Shown here in pieces: positions 23,601 to 37,019 of a DNA stretch of 64,000 nt. A model generated the notes under the pieces. That model searched no databases. It was not told where the DNA came from and saw nothing but the letters and a program-made list of their open reading frames with translations. Position numbers and translations under genes: made by a program. Source of the stretch: Cymodocea nodosa (Eukaryota > Streptophyta > Magnoliopsida > Alismatales > Cymodoceaceae); NCBI GenBank assembly GCA_036874045.1, contig CM072335.1, forward strand, positions 4,794,001-4,858,000, in the 5' to 3' direction. Within the stretch, counting starts at the first letter, position 1, and every line of letters begins with the position of its first letter.

Positions 23601-26160
23601 TCCAAGAAAGCTCCGTTTAGACTAAATCTAATCAAAACTGGTGAAAATTACGAGTCCGATGCATATGGAGTTGGGAGTTCTGCTTGGCAGGTATTAAAAA
23701 TAAAAAAAGGTGAATATTATAATCAAAACTAGAGTATAGCTTTCCGCCTGTAAATCCTACAAATGAAGAATATGTTTACTACGTAAGCAACTTCGGTAAT
23801 GCAATTAGAAACACACCCACCCGGCACCCCCTCAAAAAAAAAAAAAAAACTAGAAATAAAAATATTTTTCTCAATGAAATTAATTAGAAGGTCATTTTAG
23901 AAATGATATCTACAGGAGGAATATTTTGTTTTCCTTCTTTTGACGTTGGCGGCCACCTAAACCACGAATCTTATCTGAAAGGTATTCATATTAATGGAGC
24001 ACAACATTTATTTTAATCAAGAAGATTCTTCGTCACACTTCAATATTATTCAAGCATTACAGGTGTGGTTTGACTTGCTTGCGCCGTGACAAAAGATGCC
24101 AAGCGTATATTATTTGTGTGCTTTATGTTCGTCAGGTATGCACTGGTAGATGGAATATGATGAAGCGGTGGGTCGAATTTTTTAAACTGTACCGCCGTAC
24201 GTATATGATATATCGAGGGAAAACGAAAGTAAAAAAGAAGAAGAAAAAAGTAACAACTCGAAATCTCAACCACCCGTCTTCGAGATGGATGCCTGGGATT
24301 ATCGATCGTAGCAGGGGAGGACGGCAGATCACTTGCGTTAATTTTTACTAAAACCAAAATTGATTTTCTGCGAATATAAAAGTTATTACGGTTATAATAA
24401 TAAAAAAAAAAAAAAAAAACGAAAGACATATCACGCATGCAGACGTTGTTCCCGGGTTGCTTGACTTTACGGTGCAAGATTTTGTCGGGAACTGGCGAAC
24501 ACTGTGCACGCACATCTCCCTCCCGGCGGTGGACCCCACGGTCTCGCTCGCGGCCTCCGCCGGTGAACCACGTGATCGTTATTAGTCTATTGTCTATTGA
24601 TCGATCGTGCTGGTGGCCGTGGCGGTGGCGGAGCGGTGGGTTTTTATATTTTTGTAATTATTCTTACCGAGACAAAAGAAATTCAATCTTATTAAACTCA
24701 CCTCAACGGTATATGGTATAAGTTTTTTGTTATCATTAAAGTATCTTTAGGTGCGTTTAACTCTTTCGAGATGATAAAAAGGAAAGAGACGTGACCACAC
24801 ACTACTTACCGTAAATGAAGCTCAGGTGATAAAAAATAAGATCGTGGCCGGTTCTACGACATATCTTTTTTTAAGAAGAAGAAATACGTGGAATTAACCA
24901 AGAAACACTCCGTGATAAACTTGATGTAATTCAATTATATCTGTGGAAAGTACCACACTAAAAAGGTTATCCCTGTAATTACGTTCTGTCTAAGAATAGT
25001 ATATTGAAATTGTTTGTCATCGGTATATAACTGATTTTAATTCCAAGAAGTTTACTTTTCTACTTATCGCAAATCAATTTTAAGACAGAATTAATATTTC
25101 ACATGACTTTCTTGAGTTAAAATTCATCAAAACCTATGAACATGAAGTCTTCCGTCACTGAGTTGGCTAAAAGCAATAACTGTAATATTGACCAAAATTA
25201 CGATCTTGATAGACACAAAATCTATACCAACAACATCATTCGAAAAGCGGCCGAGGACTCCTATGCGAGGGATGATAGGATCATATAGATTGGGTAGGCA
25301 TTTGACTTGCGTACAAAAAGAACCCCCCCCCCCCCCTACTGTGGATCGATGTTGCACATGCACACACATTTTTTTTTGTCTCCGCGCTTATGCATGTGTG
25401 ATTGGCTTTCAGATTTCAATTTAATCTATCTATCTCCATTAGATTCGGCTTGAATCATTTTCACGTGTAATGAATTAATTGTTTATATCATCACGCACCA
25501 GATAAACAGATATATGTTAGGCGAAGCAATTGTACACGCATGCTGGCTTTAATTTTCGCCAGTTCACTTACAGAACAAATTTGATTTCAACAAGTAACTC
25601 CATCTTCTTCTTAAAAACTCTTAAGACCATTGATATCGATCACGGTGGCGAGTGCAAGCACCTCACACGAGTTTCAAAAAGGAAAGTAACTTCCCTAGCC
25701 CGTTGGCGCGTACTCTAATGATCGGTCATTAGTTCTTCTGCTGGCTAATAGTTTCCTAGGAATATTAGATCTGACCATCCTTCCTGATGTAACCTGTAAG
25801 CGCCAGGGATTTAAACTCTAATGGGTGCCAGTTACTTACTCTGTTAAATCATGCATGCTGTGAAAACCTAGCTTATACATGTGAAAGGCCAAGGCTCCCC
25901 TTGACGACGGTAAACCTTCCGATAAAGAAAATTGTGCCAAGAAGGGGATGACCTGGCATTTATCACATGTACTTGCTCCATCTCTTTTCAACTTTTGCTT
26001 GGAATCAAATAGATATATCCGTCTCAGTTGATTGTGTGCTAAGTAAGTAGTTCCCGAAATTTTGTTTTTTGACCTTTTACCACAGATGTTGCATGTAATA
26101 TGTGCGTACCATCTGATGTGCGTGCTTTGTAGCTGTTTTGTTTGTTGTGAGAGGGCATGC
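20641..26160. other. Long intergenic spacer, no gene recognised
   Basis: AT-rich with small GC-richer patches at about 22860-23210 and 24440-24620. These contain TCP-type GTGGGNCC-like motifs (for example TGTGGGGCCCA near 22989 and GTGGACCCCAC near 24530) and ACGTG cores, so they could be remnants of promoters. Microsatellites: (AT)n at about 22016-22035, (AAT)n at 22210-22239, poly-A near 23837 and 24402, poly-C near 25323. No open frame matched a known family. Confidence 0.5.
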
Positions 26161-26164
26161 ATAA

Positions 26165-26302
26165 TGTATTTACCATGCACAGTCTTGGTTGTAATAAAGT
26201 TTAAGGGTTTGAGCGAAGTGTGGGGTGCTGCATGTATTTACCTTGCACAGTCTTGGTTGTAATAAAGTTTTAAGGGTTTGAGCGAAGTGTAGGGTGCTGC
26301 AT
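26165..26302. repeat. 68-bp direct tandem duplication
   Basis: Two copies starting TGTATTTACC at 26165 and 26233, each containing CAGTCTTGGTTGTAATAAAG and GGTTTGAGCGAAGTG. Each has an AATAAAG, so both carry a potential plus-strand polyadenylation signal. No adjacent gene was recognised. Confidence 0.85.
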
Positions 26303-26435
26303 GCAGTTGAGGTGTCTCACCTTGCTTCTGTTTGCAATGTTCCGATAAAGATTTCATGTTTGAAGTGAATTGCGGTTGAAACGAGCAGACGGCAACGTAG
26401 AAGAAGAACGATGCCAAACAGAATGCAGTGAGAGC

Positions 26436-26588
26436 TTTCCCTTTCCCTTTCCCTTTCTCCTTCCCCCTTCCCCCTTCCCCCTTTCCCCTTCCCCCTTCCC
26501 CCTTCCCCCTTCCCTTTCCCCTTCCCCCTTCCCCCTTCCCCCTTCCCCCTTTCCCCTTCCCCCTTCCCCCTTCCCCCTTCCCCCTTCC
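26436..26588. repeat. (TTCCCCC)n pyrimidine minisatellite
   Basis: A run of about 150 bp built from CCCTTT, CTTCCCC and TTCCCCC units. The minus strand is correspondingly G-rich, with many runs of four to five G and G-quadruplex potential. It is not the plant telomere repeat TTTAGGG. Confidence 0.9.
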
Positions 26589-26599
26589 TGTTGTTGGTG

Positions 26600-29206
26600 T
26601 TTAGGTACACCTGTAGGTTTATTTCAATGAAGTTGAATAAAACAAATCATCTGGTGCAAGAGACTCAAATCGTAGGGCTTATTGGCCCTCATGGTTCTAG
26701 AGTCAAATTCTTGAAAGACGTATTATACTGTAAAAAGGAAAGAAAATGAAGATGCAAACAAGGTTTTTTTTGGCTTCTTTAGTGATCTTGGAGATGGATA
26801 TGAGGGGAGTTTTGTCGTAAGTACTTTGAGGCCTCCCTTACCCCAGCTAGCTTTGATGGTGTTGTTATTCAAACACATGTTGTTGATTGAATAACCTCGA
26901 GATGAGAACCAGAAGTGCAGTGCCGACGAAAATACATCTGCTGGTGTTGTGAATTGCAGTATTAAAGGAACATCTGCTGGTCATTTTTACCATGGGTTCT
27001 CATGATATTTTTATTGTAGGTGTTAGTTGTTTAAAATGGTGCATTGAATTTAATTTTGATATACCGTTTGTGTTATTTATAGAAGAAAAAGAGCATAATC
27101 AATCCTATAATTTACAATGCCAATAAGTAGATTGTGTAATAGTAGTTGTTAAAAGTGAAAATAAAAAGTAACGAAAACAAACTATATAATTTATGATATT
27201 TTACGAGTAGGATGAAAATGAGCGAAAAAGCGAAAGCACACACTATTGAAATGGAAGCGAGAGTGTTCCGTGCAACATTGACAACTAGTAATAATCATTT
27301 AAAGTTTACTTCCTAGATAAATAATTAACAAATGTCTAACAATCGTATTATTGATTTTGTATAATTGACGGGCATCACGTGCGTTCCACTTTACCGTTGC
27401 AGGAAGAAACGATGATGGAAGACGCATCGCGGCATGCAGCAAACGTTCCACAAGATATCTTATATTCTTATAAATATATTTTATAAGATATGTAATCCAC
27501 ATGGTAAAAAAATTTAATAAATAAATAAAATTTAAATTTGAGCGTCATCGGTTCCACTCGTTTACGTTGGTTAATTTTATTTACGAACTTTCATGGATGA
27601 TGCAGTTTGACCAATTCAAAGTTGTTTAATTTGCTCGGGAATCCAATCAGGATGGAGTTCAAATCATATGTGCGATTTTTTTTTTTTTTTTGCGTTTAAG
27701 AAATCCAAGAATCGGTTAGATTTCCGTCTTATCATCATAGTACACGGTTAGGTCATACGCGTCAATTTTTGTACTAACCTTTTAAGAAAATAATGTAACG
27801 TGTGACAAATCGTACTTATAATTAATGCCACGGTTGGGTAAGAATTCAACGATCAACTAAAGGAAAAGATGATAATCCAAAAAATAAATAAAAGCCCGAG
27901 AAAAGGTCAGCAAGTGTGAAACAAAAATAAACATCTAAAAGTGACAGTAATCTAACTTACTTAAAATCATTTGAACATGAATGAAAATATTTCTTATCAT
28001 TCACATGCACAGGTTTCATTACGGTACCATTTCATTTGGGATCTTAATTTTTACGTTTCAACAAGTATCAAGGAGATGGTTGTTAATCAGGACTTAAATT
28101 TAAAAGATTTGCTTTTGACTTTGATATTATTTTAAAATATAACTTAAAATTAATCGACTATAAATAAAATATTTATATTTCTTAGTGTCATCGTCAAAAA
28201 AAAAAAAAATTTTAAAATTGGCTACTCTTTGCTGGTGAATCTTCTCACATACGTACATATATACATACGCACATAACATCTGTGTCATATATAAAAAGAT
28301 AATAAAAAATCTTTGACGATGGCAACAAGGACAATTATTTCTACAGAAAAATAAACTTTTATCGTACATGTGTTCTTGTTTTATTCCACTATTTTAACAC
28401 ACCATCGATGAGGCCTTTTTAACATGTGACGTGAAGACAAGGAAGTTACTTGTGGATCCGGAAAATGATGGAAACGAAGATGAGAGAAAAATAAATTTTA
28501 ATTTTTTAATTTTTGTAAAGTGATTTTTTTACTTTCTACCGTGTAAAAATAAAAACGTCTGAACTTTCTCTCCTTATACGAAAATTCTAGAATCTCATGC
28601 AACTTTCTCTCTTGTGCAATCTTTTGACTTTTTTCAGTAAGCTCTCCTCTTAGATTAGTTCAAGTTCTAGGTTGATTTCGATATAAAAAATTTTTATCCT
28701 CACTTTCTGTGTATGAAAATAATTTTTTTTATAATATGCTGATTTTGAAAATAATTTAATATACTAATATAGAAAATGATCTGCTAATTTCTTTAAATTT
28801 AAAAATAAGTACAAACTTTTAAAAAATAAAAAATAAAAAATAAAAACTTTATTTTCATTTTCCATGAATTTCTGTAGATGCATGACTTTTCTTTCCGTCA
28901 ATATTTAAATATATAAAAGCAGGCTCTTAAGTATGAGGGCAGAAGTGTTGGAGCACTCGGATCCAGATCCGGAGATATCCCGATGACTGTAGTTCACAAT
29001 GCGAGGAACTTGGTTGGATCCGGCCCCGGTTCCAGTAGAATGCAATTTTTCAGATCCATCATTGATTAGGCGGAGGCGAATATCAAGGTTCAATTGCCGT
29101 TAACGAATAAACGTCCACTGAAAACAAAGAAGAAGACCGCCGGAAGTAAATAACATCGCATCACTCACATGTCACACATGTTAAGATCACAGCTGTGAGC
29201 ACTCGT

Positions 29207-29237
<31 letters not shown>

Positions 29238-29540
29238 CTTTCAGATTTTTCAATAATGATTATTTAAATTTTAATCAGGGGTTTTTATTTTTTGTAAAGA
29301 TGATGAGTAAAGGAAAGGGAGAACGGCTGCCGTGGTAGAAATTTGTTTCATGACGTAGCATGCTTTAAAAAAAAGAAAGAAGAAGAAGGTTATGTAAGGA
29401 AGGAAAATTACACATAACCGATCTGACCCAACCAAGGAAAAAGGAAGCAGGAATTGGTATTAATTTAGTCGGAGACTTGGGAAAATGTGGTCCAAATAAA
29501 CGTTATTGTTTGCCATTACTTACCTGTAGGGTTTATTATT
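26600..29540. other. AT-rich spacer upstream of the HAP8-like gene
   Basis: No gene recognised. A TATA-like TATATAAAAGC occurs near 28910, followed by a GC-richer 200-bp patch without a convincing frame. A (CT)n run is at 29208-29229. A small hairpin (ATATCTTA...TAAGATAT) is at about 27455-27490. Confidence 0.5.
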
Positions 29541-29552
29541 AAAAAAAAAGTT

Positions 29553-29582
29553 GGGCCGGGCGGGAGGGGAGGGGAGGGGAGG
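29553..29582 (+). promoter_or_regulatory. G-tract cluster (G-quadruplex candidate) upstream of HAP8
   Basis: At least six runs of three or more G within 30 bp, starting GGGCCGGGCGGGAGGGG. This satisfies the usual four-tract G-quadruplex pattern and lies about 2 kb before the HAP8-like start codon, near the probable transcription start. Confidence 0.5.
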
Positions 29583-29699
29583 AGAGGAAGGATTGAAGGA
29601 AGGAAAGGGATGATACATATCCGGAGAGGGGTAGTTTGGTCATTTCGATGGAAGCAGTCCCATCCGTAAGAGGGAAGAGAGATGTTGGAGAAGGAGCCA

Positions 29700-31517
29700 T
29701 TGCTTGGTTTATGGAAAAGGTAGGGACATAATAAATAGCAGCAAAAGAAAAGAGGGTTGGAAAGGGAAAGAGGAGGGGAAAAAAATGGCAAAAGCTTAAT
29801 TGTGAAGAGTAGGTATAGGACAGGACAGTTCCCTGGAAGAACCCATTCATTCACCCGCTTGCAGCTCTTGCTTTCGCTTCTTTCCCACTCACTCTTTGTT
29901 GTGTTGTTCTTCTTCTTTCCTCTCTGTGGGTTGCCGTTTATGGTACAAGGTTGGCTCTCGGTGGAGGAGAACCTGATGCCTTTGATGTGGGTGAGTGGGG
30001 GTTGCTGTTGAAGAAACTCTTCCCCCTCCCATCTTCTATTATTTCTCCTTGCTGTATGCTGTGCGGTTCCTCTCACAACCCATATCGCTATCTCTATCCC
30101 TATTTCCATACTGCCTCTCTTTTCTTACTTCGTTCCTTAACAAGGAATACTTTGCTAGCTCGTCTTCTAATCCGTGGTGGGCACCCATTTGAGAGAGATG
30201 AGTGGTGGCGGTGGAGTTTGGCATGATTTTATGGTGCTTGGTTCTTCGTATCCTTCGTTTTTTGGGTTCTATCTTTCTTGATCGAAGCTTTATGCATCTC
30301 TTCCTTCCAGCTTGGCAGCTGCTTCAGCTTATGGGAAACTGTACTGCGTTGATTTGTTGAAAGTGAAGATGGTGCGTTGTCGATTTCTTCACTATTTCCT
30401 TCCCTCGATCTCTTTTTCTTTCAGTTTTCCTCCTCAAAGCCAGATCTTGGGTTTCTTTTGCAACCACACTTCATCGGGTAGAGGATATTGACATGGGTCT
30501 TCCATAGAGATTTGCTTGTGGTTTCTGTCCTCGCGTGGTGTCACTTCTACCCCCTATTTGTGACTCGATCAACCACCAAATCATCAAGTCTCAGGTGTTA
30601 TTGCTGTTCGATGGTCTCTCGGCTTGGTGTTCCCCGCAGTTCCACGATGGATCAAGCAGTAGTCCTTGCCTGAAACATGATCGAACGGGTCGTGTTGGGG
30701 GATTTTTCCCTTCAACATCTGTTCCTGATTAATGGTTCTGTATGGGATTTTGTCTATCAGCTCCCATCTCTCACTCTCGTCTGGCTCTTTCCTTTTCGGC
30801 GCTCCTTCAAATCAATAACATGTTATTTCATGTGATGGGTGTGCTCTGAAGGGGCTGTTGTCGATCCAATCTGCTCTCTCTACCTGTTATTATTTGGGTT
30901 CTTCTCCCGATCTTTGAATGGCCTGACTTCATGTTAATTTTTAGCTTCCTTTTACTTCTGGACTTGTGTACCTCCTCCATGTGGGATCTCTTTCTTTTTT
31001 GTGTTTTCACCTCCACATAAAATGACACTTTTGGAAGCTACTCTAGCAATCTCCTGGACTGATCTAGTTTTCTGCAATAGCTAGAAACATCAAGTGCATA
31101 TACTTGGGGGGGCTGTCTCATCATCATATCAATTTGGGTCATGACTCTCGAAGGACTATTCCCACTAAAGAGATGGTTCTCCTTTCCTCTTTTGTTAGAT
31201 TTGTGGTCACCTTTGATATTGGCTGTGTTCTTGTGCATATATTTTAATTACCAATCAACTTTTTTCTTCCTCACACTAATCCTCCTGACGTTTTGGTTTC
31301 CTTTTGGGTCATTTCTAGCAGGTACAAGTGACGAAAGCTTCTGACTGTTGATTCTCTCCTTTGATTTGCTGTGTGGGCTTGAATCATCCAGCAACCCAAA
31401 TCGTTTGTTGTGCTTGATGCCAATCACAAGGTTAGGACTTTTGAAGCTCTTGTTGGAGCTTCTTGCAGTGAGACCTTTCTGGAGCACCAGGAGTAAAACG
31501 GAGAAGGCTCTCCTCAG
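29700..31517 (+). promoter_or_regulatory. Probable promoter and long 5' leader of the HAP8-like gene
   Basis: Pyrimidine-rich, GC-moderate DNA unlike the spacer before it, with a weak TATA-like CATAATAAATAG near 29727 and splice-like borders (for example TTTCTAGCAG at about 31312-31321). Several short upstream ATG frames occur. A leader intron is likely but its borders cannot be fixed without cDNA. Confidence 0.4.
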
Positions 31518-34500
31518 ATGTTACCCATTGGAAACCATCCAGATCACTCGTGTTCTTCTTACAAGGTTCCTCCATTGAACAGTGATGAGAGGACTCCTGA
31601 TGGTAGAGTTGCCCCTCTAGCAGCAGATCCATCTATCCTTGCTGAAAATCAGACGCCCCATTTCTCTATTAGGTAAGGCACACCAGCTATATTTTAATTC
31701 CTCCTCTCTTCTTTTCTTGCAAGAGCATGTCAGCTGGATTCTATTATTTTTTTTCGTGATAATTTGAGATGCAGATCTTCTGTTTGTTGTTTTGTTCATG
31801 ACATCTCTGGCGTACGGATTTGTTGCCTTTTTTACCTCTCGATGATTCCCTCGTGGTCGTATTCTCTACGCTGACCGTGGGAATTTGATCTGAGACCGAG
31901 TTGTTTTTCTTCGTCATCGTATATACATCTTCCGGCGCTTGGTTCAGCTATTGCTTAATTATGGTTTCGTTGGTTTTCATCCGAATAATTTTTCTCCATA
32001 TCTGTCAGCAGATTTTCTAAATCTGCATGTGTCATTCTATGCATGTTCTTCTTGGATTAGAGTGCGGACTCTTGTGGAAAAGGTCCTGAGATCTTGATGC
32101 CTTCGTTCCATAGTTTATTCTGCTATTTATGATTATGCTACTTGTAGTACCTAGATCATTCCTGTGACAGGTTGTGGCTTCTGAATTGAGATCTTGAATT
32201 ATCATCTGGTAGCCGGATTTTACATCTTTCTTGGACCAAAAAAATTTTGGATTCTTCTGTTTTAAATTTATTTTGGCATCTGAGTGTTTTATTGCACTTT
32301 TGGGAATTATTCATGTGATTCTATTGGGATGTTGATAGCTCAGACGATTAAGTCTAAATATGAAGAGTAGACGACATGGGTAAATCACTTAAGCCTGACA
32401 TGTAACAAAGAAACGCTCCTTTTATTTGCAGGGATTATGCTTTGACGTTGCGAGGCAAAGATATTGGGTCAAGTTGGCCATTTCATCAGCAGTATCTGGA
32501 GCTTTGTTTAAAGAATGGTGTGAAGGATCTGTTACCTCCTTTTGAACCACCTGATGTGGTGAGAGCTGGTTGTAAAACAAAAAGAAAAAGATCTGAGCAG
32601 CTGATTACTTGCATAGACAAAACAACACCATTGAAAGTGAGTCGCATCCAAGAGGAGACTCTTGATTCATTCAATAGAGTCTCAGGAGAATTCCATCATG
32701 AGTCCCACCCACTATCTGGTTTATCTGTTGTAGAAAATTCAGGTCTAATCCATAGGTCATCACCATCGAAGAACAAGTCCAAAGTCAACAGTAAGGGATT
32801 ATCCATTACCAATAAAAATGAGTTAAGTACTGGAGAAGATGAAACTGAATCAACTGTGTGTGTTGTCCAAAGTCAGCAACTGTGTGATCAATCAAAGCTT
32901 GTGAAAGTTCCTCATTCGCCTGAGAAGATTGAGAACATACAGAAATTGTCTCAAAAGAAGTGCAGATTAGTAGTCAAACTTGGTGCAGCTCCTGATCCTC
33001 AACGGACGTCAGAGATATCATCCAATTCTATCATGGTTTCTGACTCCATGACCTCAAAAGTTTGTCCTGTTTGCAAGACATTTTCATCCACTTCAAACAC
33101 TACCTTGAATGCCCACATTGACCAATGTCTTTCCATGGGAAGCAACTCCAAGAGGGCCCTTGTTAAGCCACTCAAGCACAAGCTGAAGCCAAGCAAGAAG
33201 CGCCTGATGGTTGATATATATGCCACTGCAGCCCACTGCACTCTTGAAGATCTAGATAGGAGGAATGGAACAAGCTGGGTTTCAGATTTGAGTTTGGTAT
33301 CTCAATCAAATGCTGCTTGTACTGAAGTGAAAAGACCAAAAAGTTGCTCAGTTGGCCCAGCTGATGATGAGAATGAAGGAGCTGTTTACGTAGATTCAAA
33401 TGGAACAAAGCTTTGCATTTTGTCAAAATTGAGTTCTAGACCTTTGGATGCTGTTCATGAATCTAGAGCAAGAACTCTTGAGAAAAAAGACAAGGAACCA
33501 AAGAAGTTGTTCTTTAGCAAAAAAAGACATCTTGCAGCAAATCTTCCAAAGCACATGAAACTCAAACGACAAAGCAAAAGAGCAAACTCCAAAAGATTGC
33601 CGATGCATCAGGTATATTAATTAATCCATCTCTTAGCTGCTGTCATGCTGGGAAACTCTTTAATGATTGTAATGTCTAAATGGAGAACGAACGTGAACCT
33701 CAATCACTTTCTAAACATCAAAATAACTTGTGATCTAGACATGCATTCAGATTACTTTCAAGAGATCCGTGTCCACATTTATTTTGATGTTCTGGAAACT
33801 TAATGTCTTGGGATTTTCTTTCAAAGCAAATTATTGTTATTGCAGATTTTAGTTCCTTGTCTGATAGAGTACTTGCATATTGTGCTGATATTTAGTAACT
33901 TATTGACAAACGCACCTTTTTTGTCAGCAATTGGCAATGTCATGCTTTGTGCAATCTTGACTATTAAAAACCCATTACACAAAGTTATATGACGTTTTCA
34001 TTTTTCAAATATTTGTTTTCGTAAAATTTCACTTGATGGTAAGATTATATAAATTGTTAAGATAATCATTATATCTTAGAATTAAATGTTTTTCTCTGCT
34101 TGTTCGTTATTAAGTTGTCATCAGCCATGATTGTTCACTTCCACTTTCATAACCATTCAATGACAGATTCCCTTTTTCTATTTTTTTTCATCTGCATCAT
34201 TTCTTAATTCATATTAATGCATCTTTCTTGGAAGATGAGGTTAATCTTTTATTCATTTTATGTAACTCAATATTTTTGATCAGATGGAAGTCTCACCAGA
34301 ACGTAATACACCAGTTAGTCAAGAGAAAGAAGAATCTTTACCACAAAACTCTTCTGCCCTAGATGAGCATGGAAAAAGCATTTCAACTTTGAGGCCAAAG
34401 ATTAGATCTCTATGTTCCACCAAGCTGATAGGAGAAAATAGTGATGTTCTCCAGAATCCAGTGCCTGAGATTACACCAAAAAGATCAGATTCAAGAAAAT

Positions 34501-36914
34501 ATTCTGCAATGGAAATCTCTCCAGCAAATCTTACTGGACCACCACTTGATTTCAGTTCACTAAAGACAAAGAGTATGAACTTCCTGTCAGGCACGGCCCT
34601 GGAAAGATCTCAAAAAGGGGGTAACAATCTTAAACTGAAATTGCCTAATTCTTCAAGAGGCTACAGTTCCTCTCTGAGAAGTAGAAGAGTAGAGTGCAGG
34701 AAAATTGTTCAAAGATCTTGTGAGGTACAGCAAACTGAAAATGTTCCTTGTCTGGTGAAAAGAACAAAGACTAGTGGTGCTATTATACCAGAAGACAATA
34801 AGTTATTTCCTGGAAGCAACTCTTCGTTGACAAAATCATCTTTACCATCGCCATCTGCTGATGCTGATTGTGATGCAAGAGAATCTCATTTTTCTTCTGA
34901 AAAGCTTCGGAAATATAGGACATCGTTGAGGAAATCTTGTAAAGAATCATCTCCTGGTATAAGTGGAGTTCCTCAAGCAGGTAATAATTATCAGGATTGT
35001 ATGATAAATCGTTCAAGTTATCATTTGGACATCACGGATGAAGATGTGAACACAAATGCAAATATGTCCTCTGGGGAAAGTGACTGTGGAATAACAGTAA
35101 AACATCTGTCCTTGGATTTGTCTGAATTGGAAGGTGAATGCAACGGCACTGATGGAAAAGGAGACAAGCCAATAGAAGGACCTGCTGATGTGTATAGTGC
35201 TGAAAGGTCTCCATTAGAGAATACTGCTGCCGATCATTCCAATACAAACATGGTGGAAGATCAGATGGTTTCTTACGATGCCAACATTCATGAACCTTCA
35301 ACATTGGAAGAGAATGAGAAGCTGATTGGAGGAACAGAAGCCTGGGTGGAACTGTTTGCACCAAGATCATCTACCAATCAACAAGTGCATTGTGGTGATG
35401 AATCCAGTAATGCTGTAGTTACTCCAAATATTGAGATGGCAAGCCAACTAAACTTCAGTGAGAAGGGGGAGCCTTGTTCAAAAGTCCAATGCATTGAATG
35501 CCAAGCCAAAGATGCAGCTGTTGGTAAAGGTCATCTTGAGATGCATCAAGATCATTCATGCGTAACCTCAAACAGGACTTTTACGAATGATGATCATAAC
35601 AGAGAATCATCTGGATCTCCCATATCTGCTGCTTCACCAATTTCTCACCCGACCAAAGGAGATGTGAAAGATGCAGAGCCACAAGCATCTGCTAAACCTG
35701 CAGCAAATGAATTTCATAAGATCTATGATTCATCAGTAAATTCGAGACACCTTGAGCTAGTAAATACTGAGAGTCAAGTTCCAGATTCTGAGGCAGATGC
35801 AGCAGCCCATGCTCCTGTAAAAACTTGGGACAAGTATTCTTATCACTGCTTGCTTGGAGAAAGTAACCCTCATGAATTCCTACTGTCAAGCAAGGGTAAT
35901 GTGGAAGGGCTAATGTTGATACCCCCTACTTGTAATTTCAACTCCAAACCAATAGAACCCCCTCCTTTGTGTGGTCCCCATCCAAATGTTAGTTTTGAAA
36001 CAACATCTGTTGGTTCAATCTCTCCAAGATCAGCTTTGGACGCTGCTGTTAGATTTCCTACGTGCAGGGATCTTGGGTCATCTGGACCTTCTCCTCAGTC
36101 TCAGTTTCAAGGTTCTTCAAAACTTGTTCTAAGGTTGATGGGAAAGAATGTAATGATCGTAAACAAAGAAGAAAATACGTCACTTCGGGAAGATCCTCCG
36201 TGCTCTTCAAAGAATCTTCTGAATGCACAATATCCAGATGTGCACGATCATTCTGTGGGTGGAAACAGATTGAATTCGAGCAATAATCAATTGCAGAACC
36301 CTCAATTTGTTGAACGGTCTAGGATAATGGAATGTGATCCAATAAACTTGTGTCATGTTCCTCCTGCACTTCCAGCCGGCATGCAGATGAATTCCTTAAT
36401 GGGAACCACTTTGCAAAATGGAACAAAGATTAATGGTCTGCAAACTTATCAAATGGGGTCTTGCAAAGCATCAGACTTACCATTAGTGTACAATGTGGAG
36501 AACGTAGCCATCCATCGTCAAAATCAAGAATTAACATGCACCACTTGTCTTCCGAGTCAGCCTAGAGAGGTTATTGTGATTGATGACTCGCCCGATATCA
36601 GAGCTTGCCCAAGAGGAAGTAGCCCAGACACTGCAAGGAGTTTTTCGAGTGCATTTTCAGGTGCCAACCATATACCTTTGGTACCAATCGGCTGCGTCCC
36701 ATTGCAAGGAACTAATCACCATCGGAGAGAGGTGCATTATGGTGCAAAACATGGCATTCCAGTTTCTTGCCCTGGGACTGATGTCCATGCCATAATGCGA
36801 GGGAACCTTTCGGATGCTATAAGTCCTCTTCTCCCAAACCAGTTTGTAGTTCCTTCTCGAAGTCATCATCTGACACCACATTTCTATTCTCCAAGCTTAC
36901 AACAATGGCAGTAG
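31518..36914 (+). CDS. HAP8: HAPLESS8-type protein with one UBZ-like zinc finger
   Basis: Large plant-specific protein of the HAPLESS 8 type; the Arabidopsis member came from a screen for gamete/pollen defects, biochemical role unknown. Three exons join in frame: 31518-31672, 32432-33611, 34284-36914; 1,321 residues. An in-frame TAA at 31494 precedes the chosen ATG. Family blocks: an N-terminal HFSIRDYALTLRGKDIGSSWPF, then CLKNGVKDLLPPFEPP. A zinc finger KVCPVCKTFSSTSNTTLNAH runs on to Cys284 and has ligands Cys263, Cys266, His280 and Cys284 (C-x2-C-x13-H-x3-C), like a UBZ/Rad18 finger. Basic KRKR segments suggest nuclear location. Near the C-terminus is KLVLRLMGKNVMIVNKEE. The long middle is serine-rich and apparently disordered. 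Length varies widely in this family. Confidence 0.85.
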
Positions 36915-37019
36915 TGTAAGTCTGGTAGGTAGAAATTATGACTGCTTTGTGTGTCTGTAAATTTCTTAAATCCCGGAAAAAGCAGGTGCCTCTAGAGTAA
37001 AATACACTGCTCAAAGGTC

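Noticed and set aside
25836-26180. Small cysteine-containing protein on the minus strand (CNICGK...CDKCQ)
   Set aside because: Cysteine pairs are suggestive but there is no family match, no promoter and the frame overlaps a tandem duplication.
26436-26588. Interstitial telomere repeat
   Set aside because: The unit is TTCCCCC/CCCTTT, not CCCTAAA.
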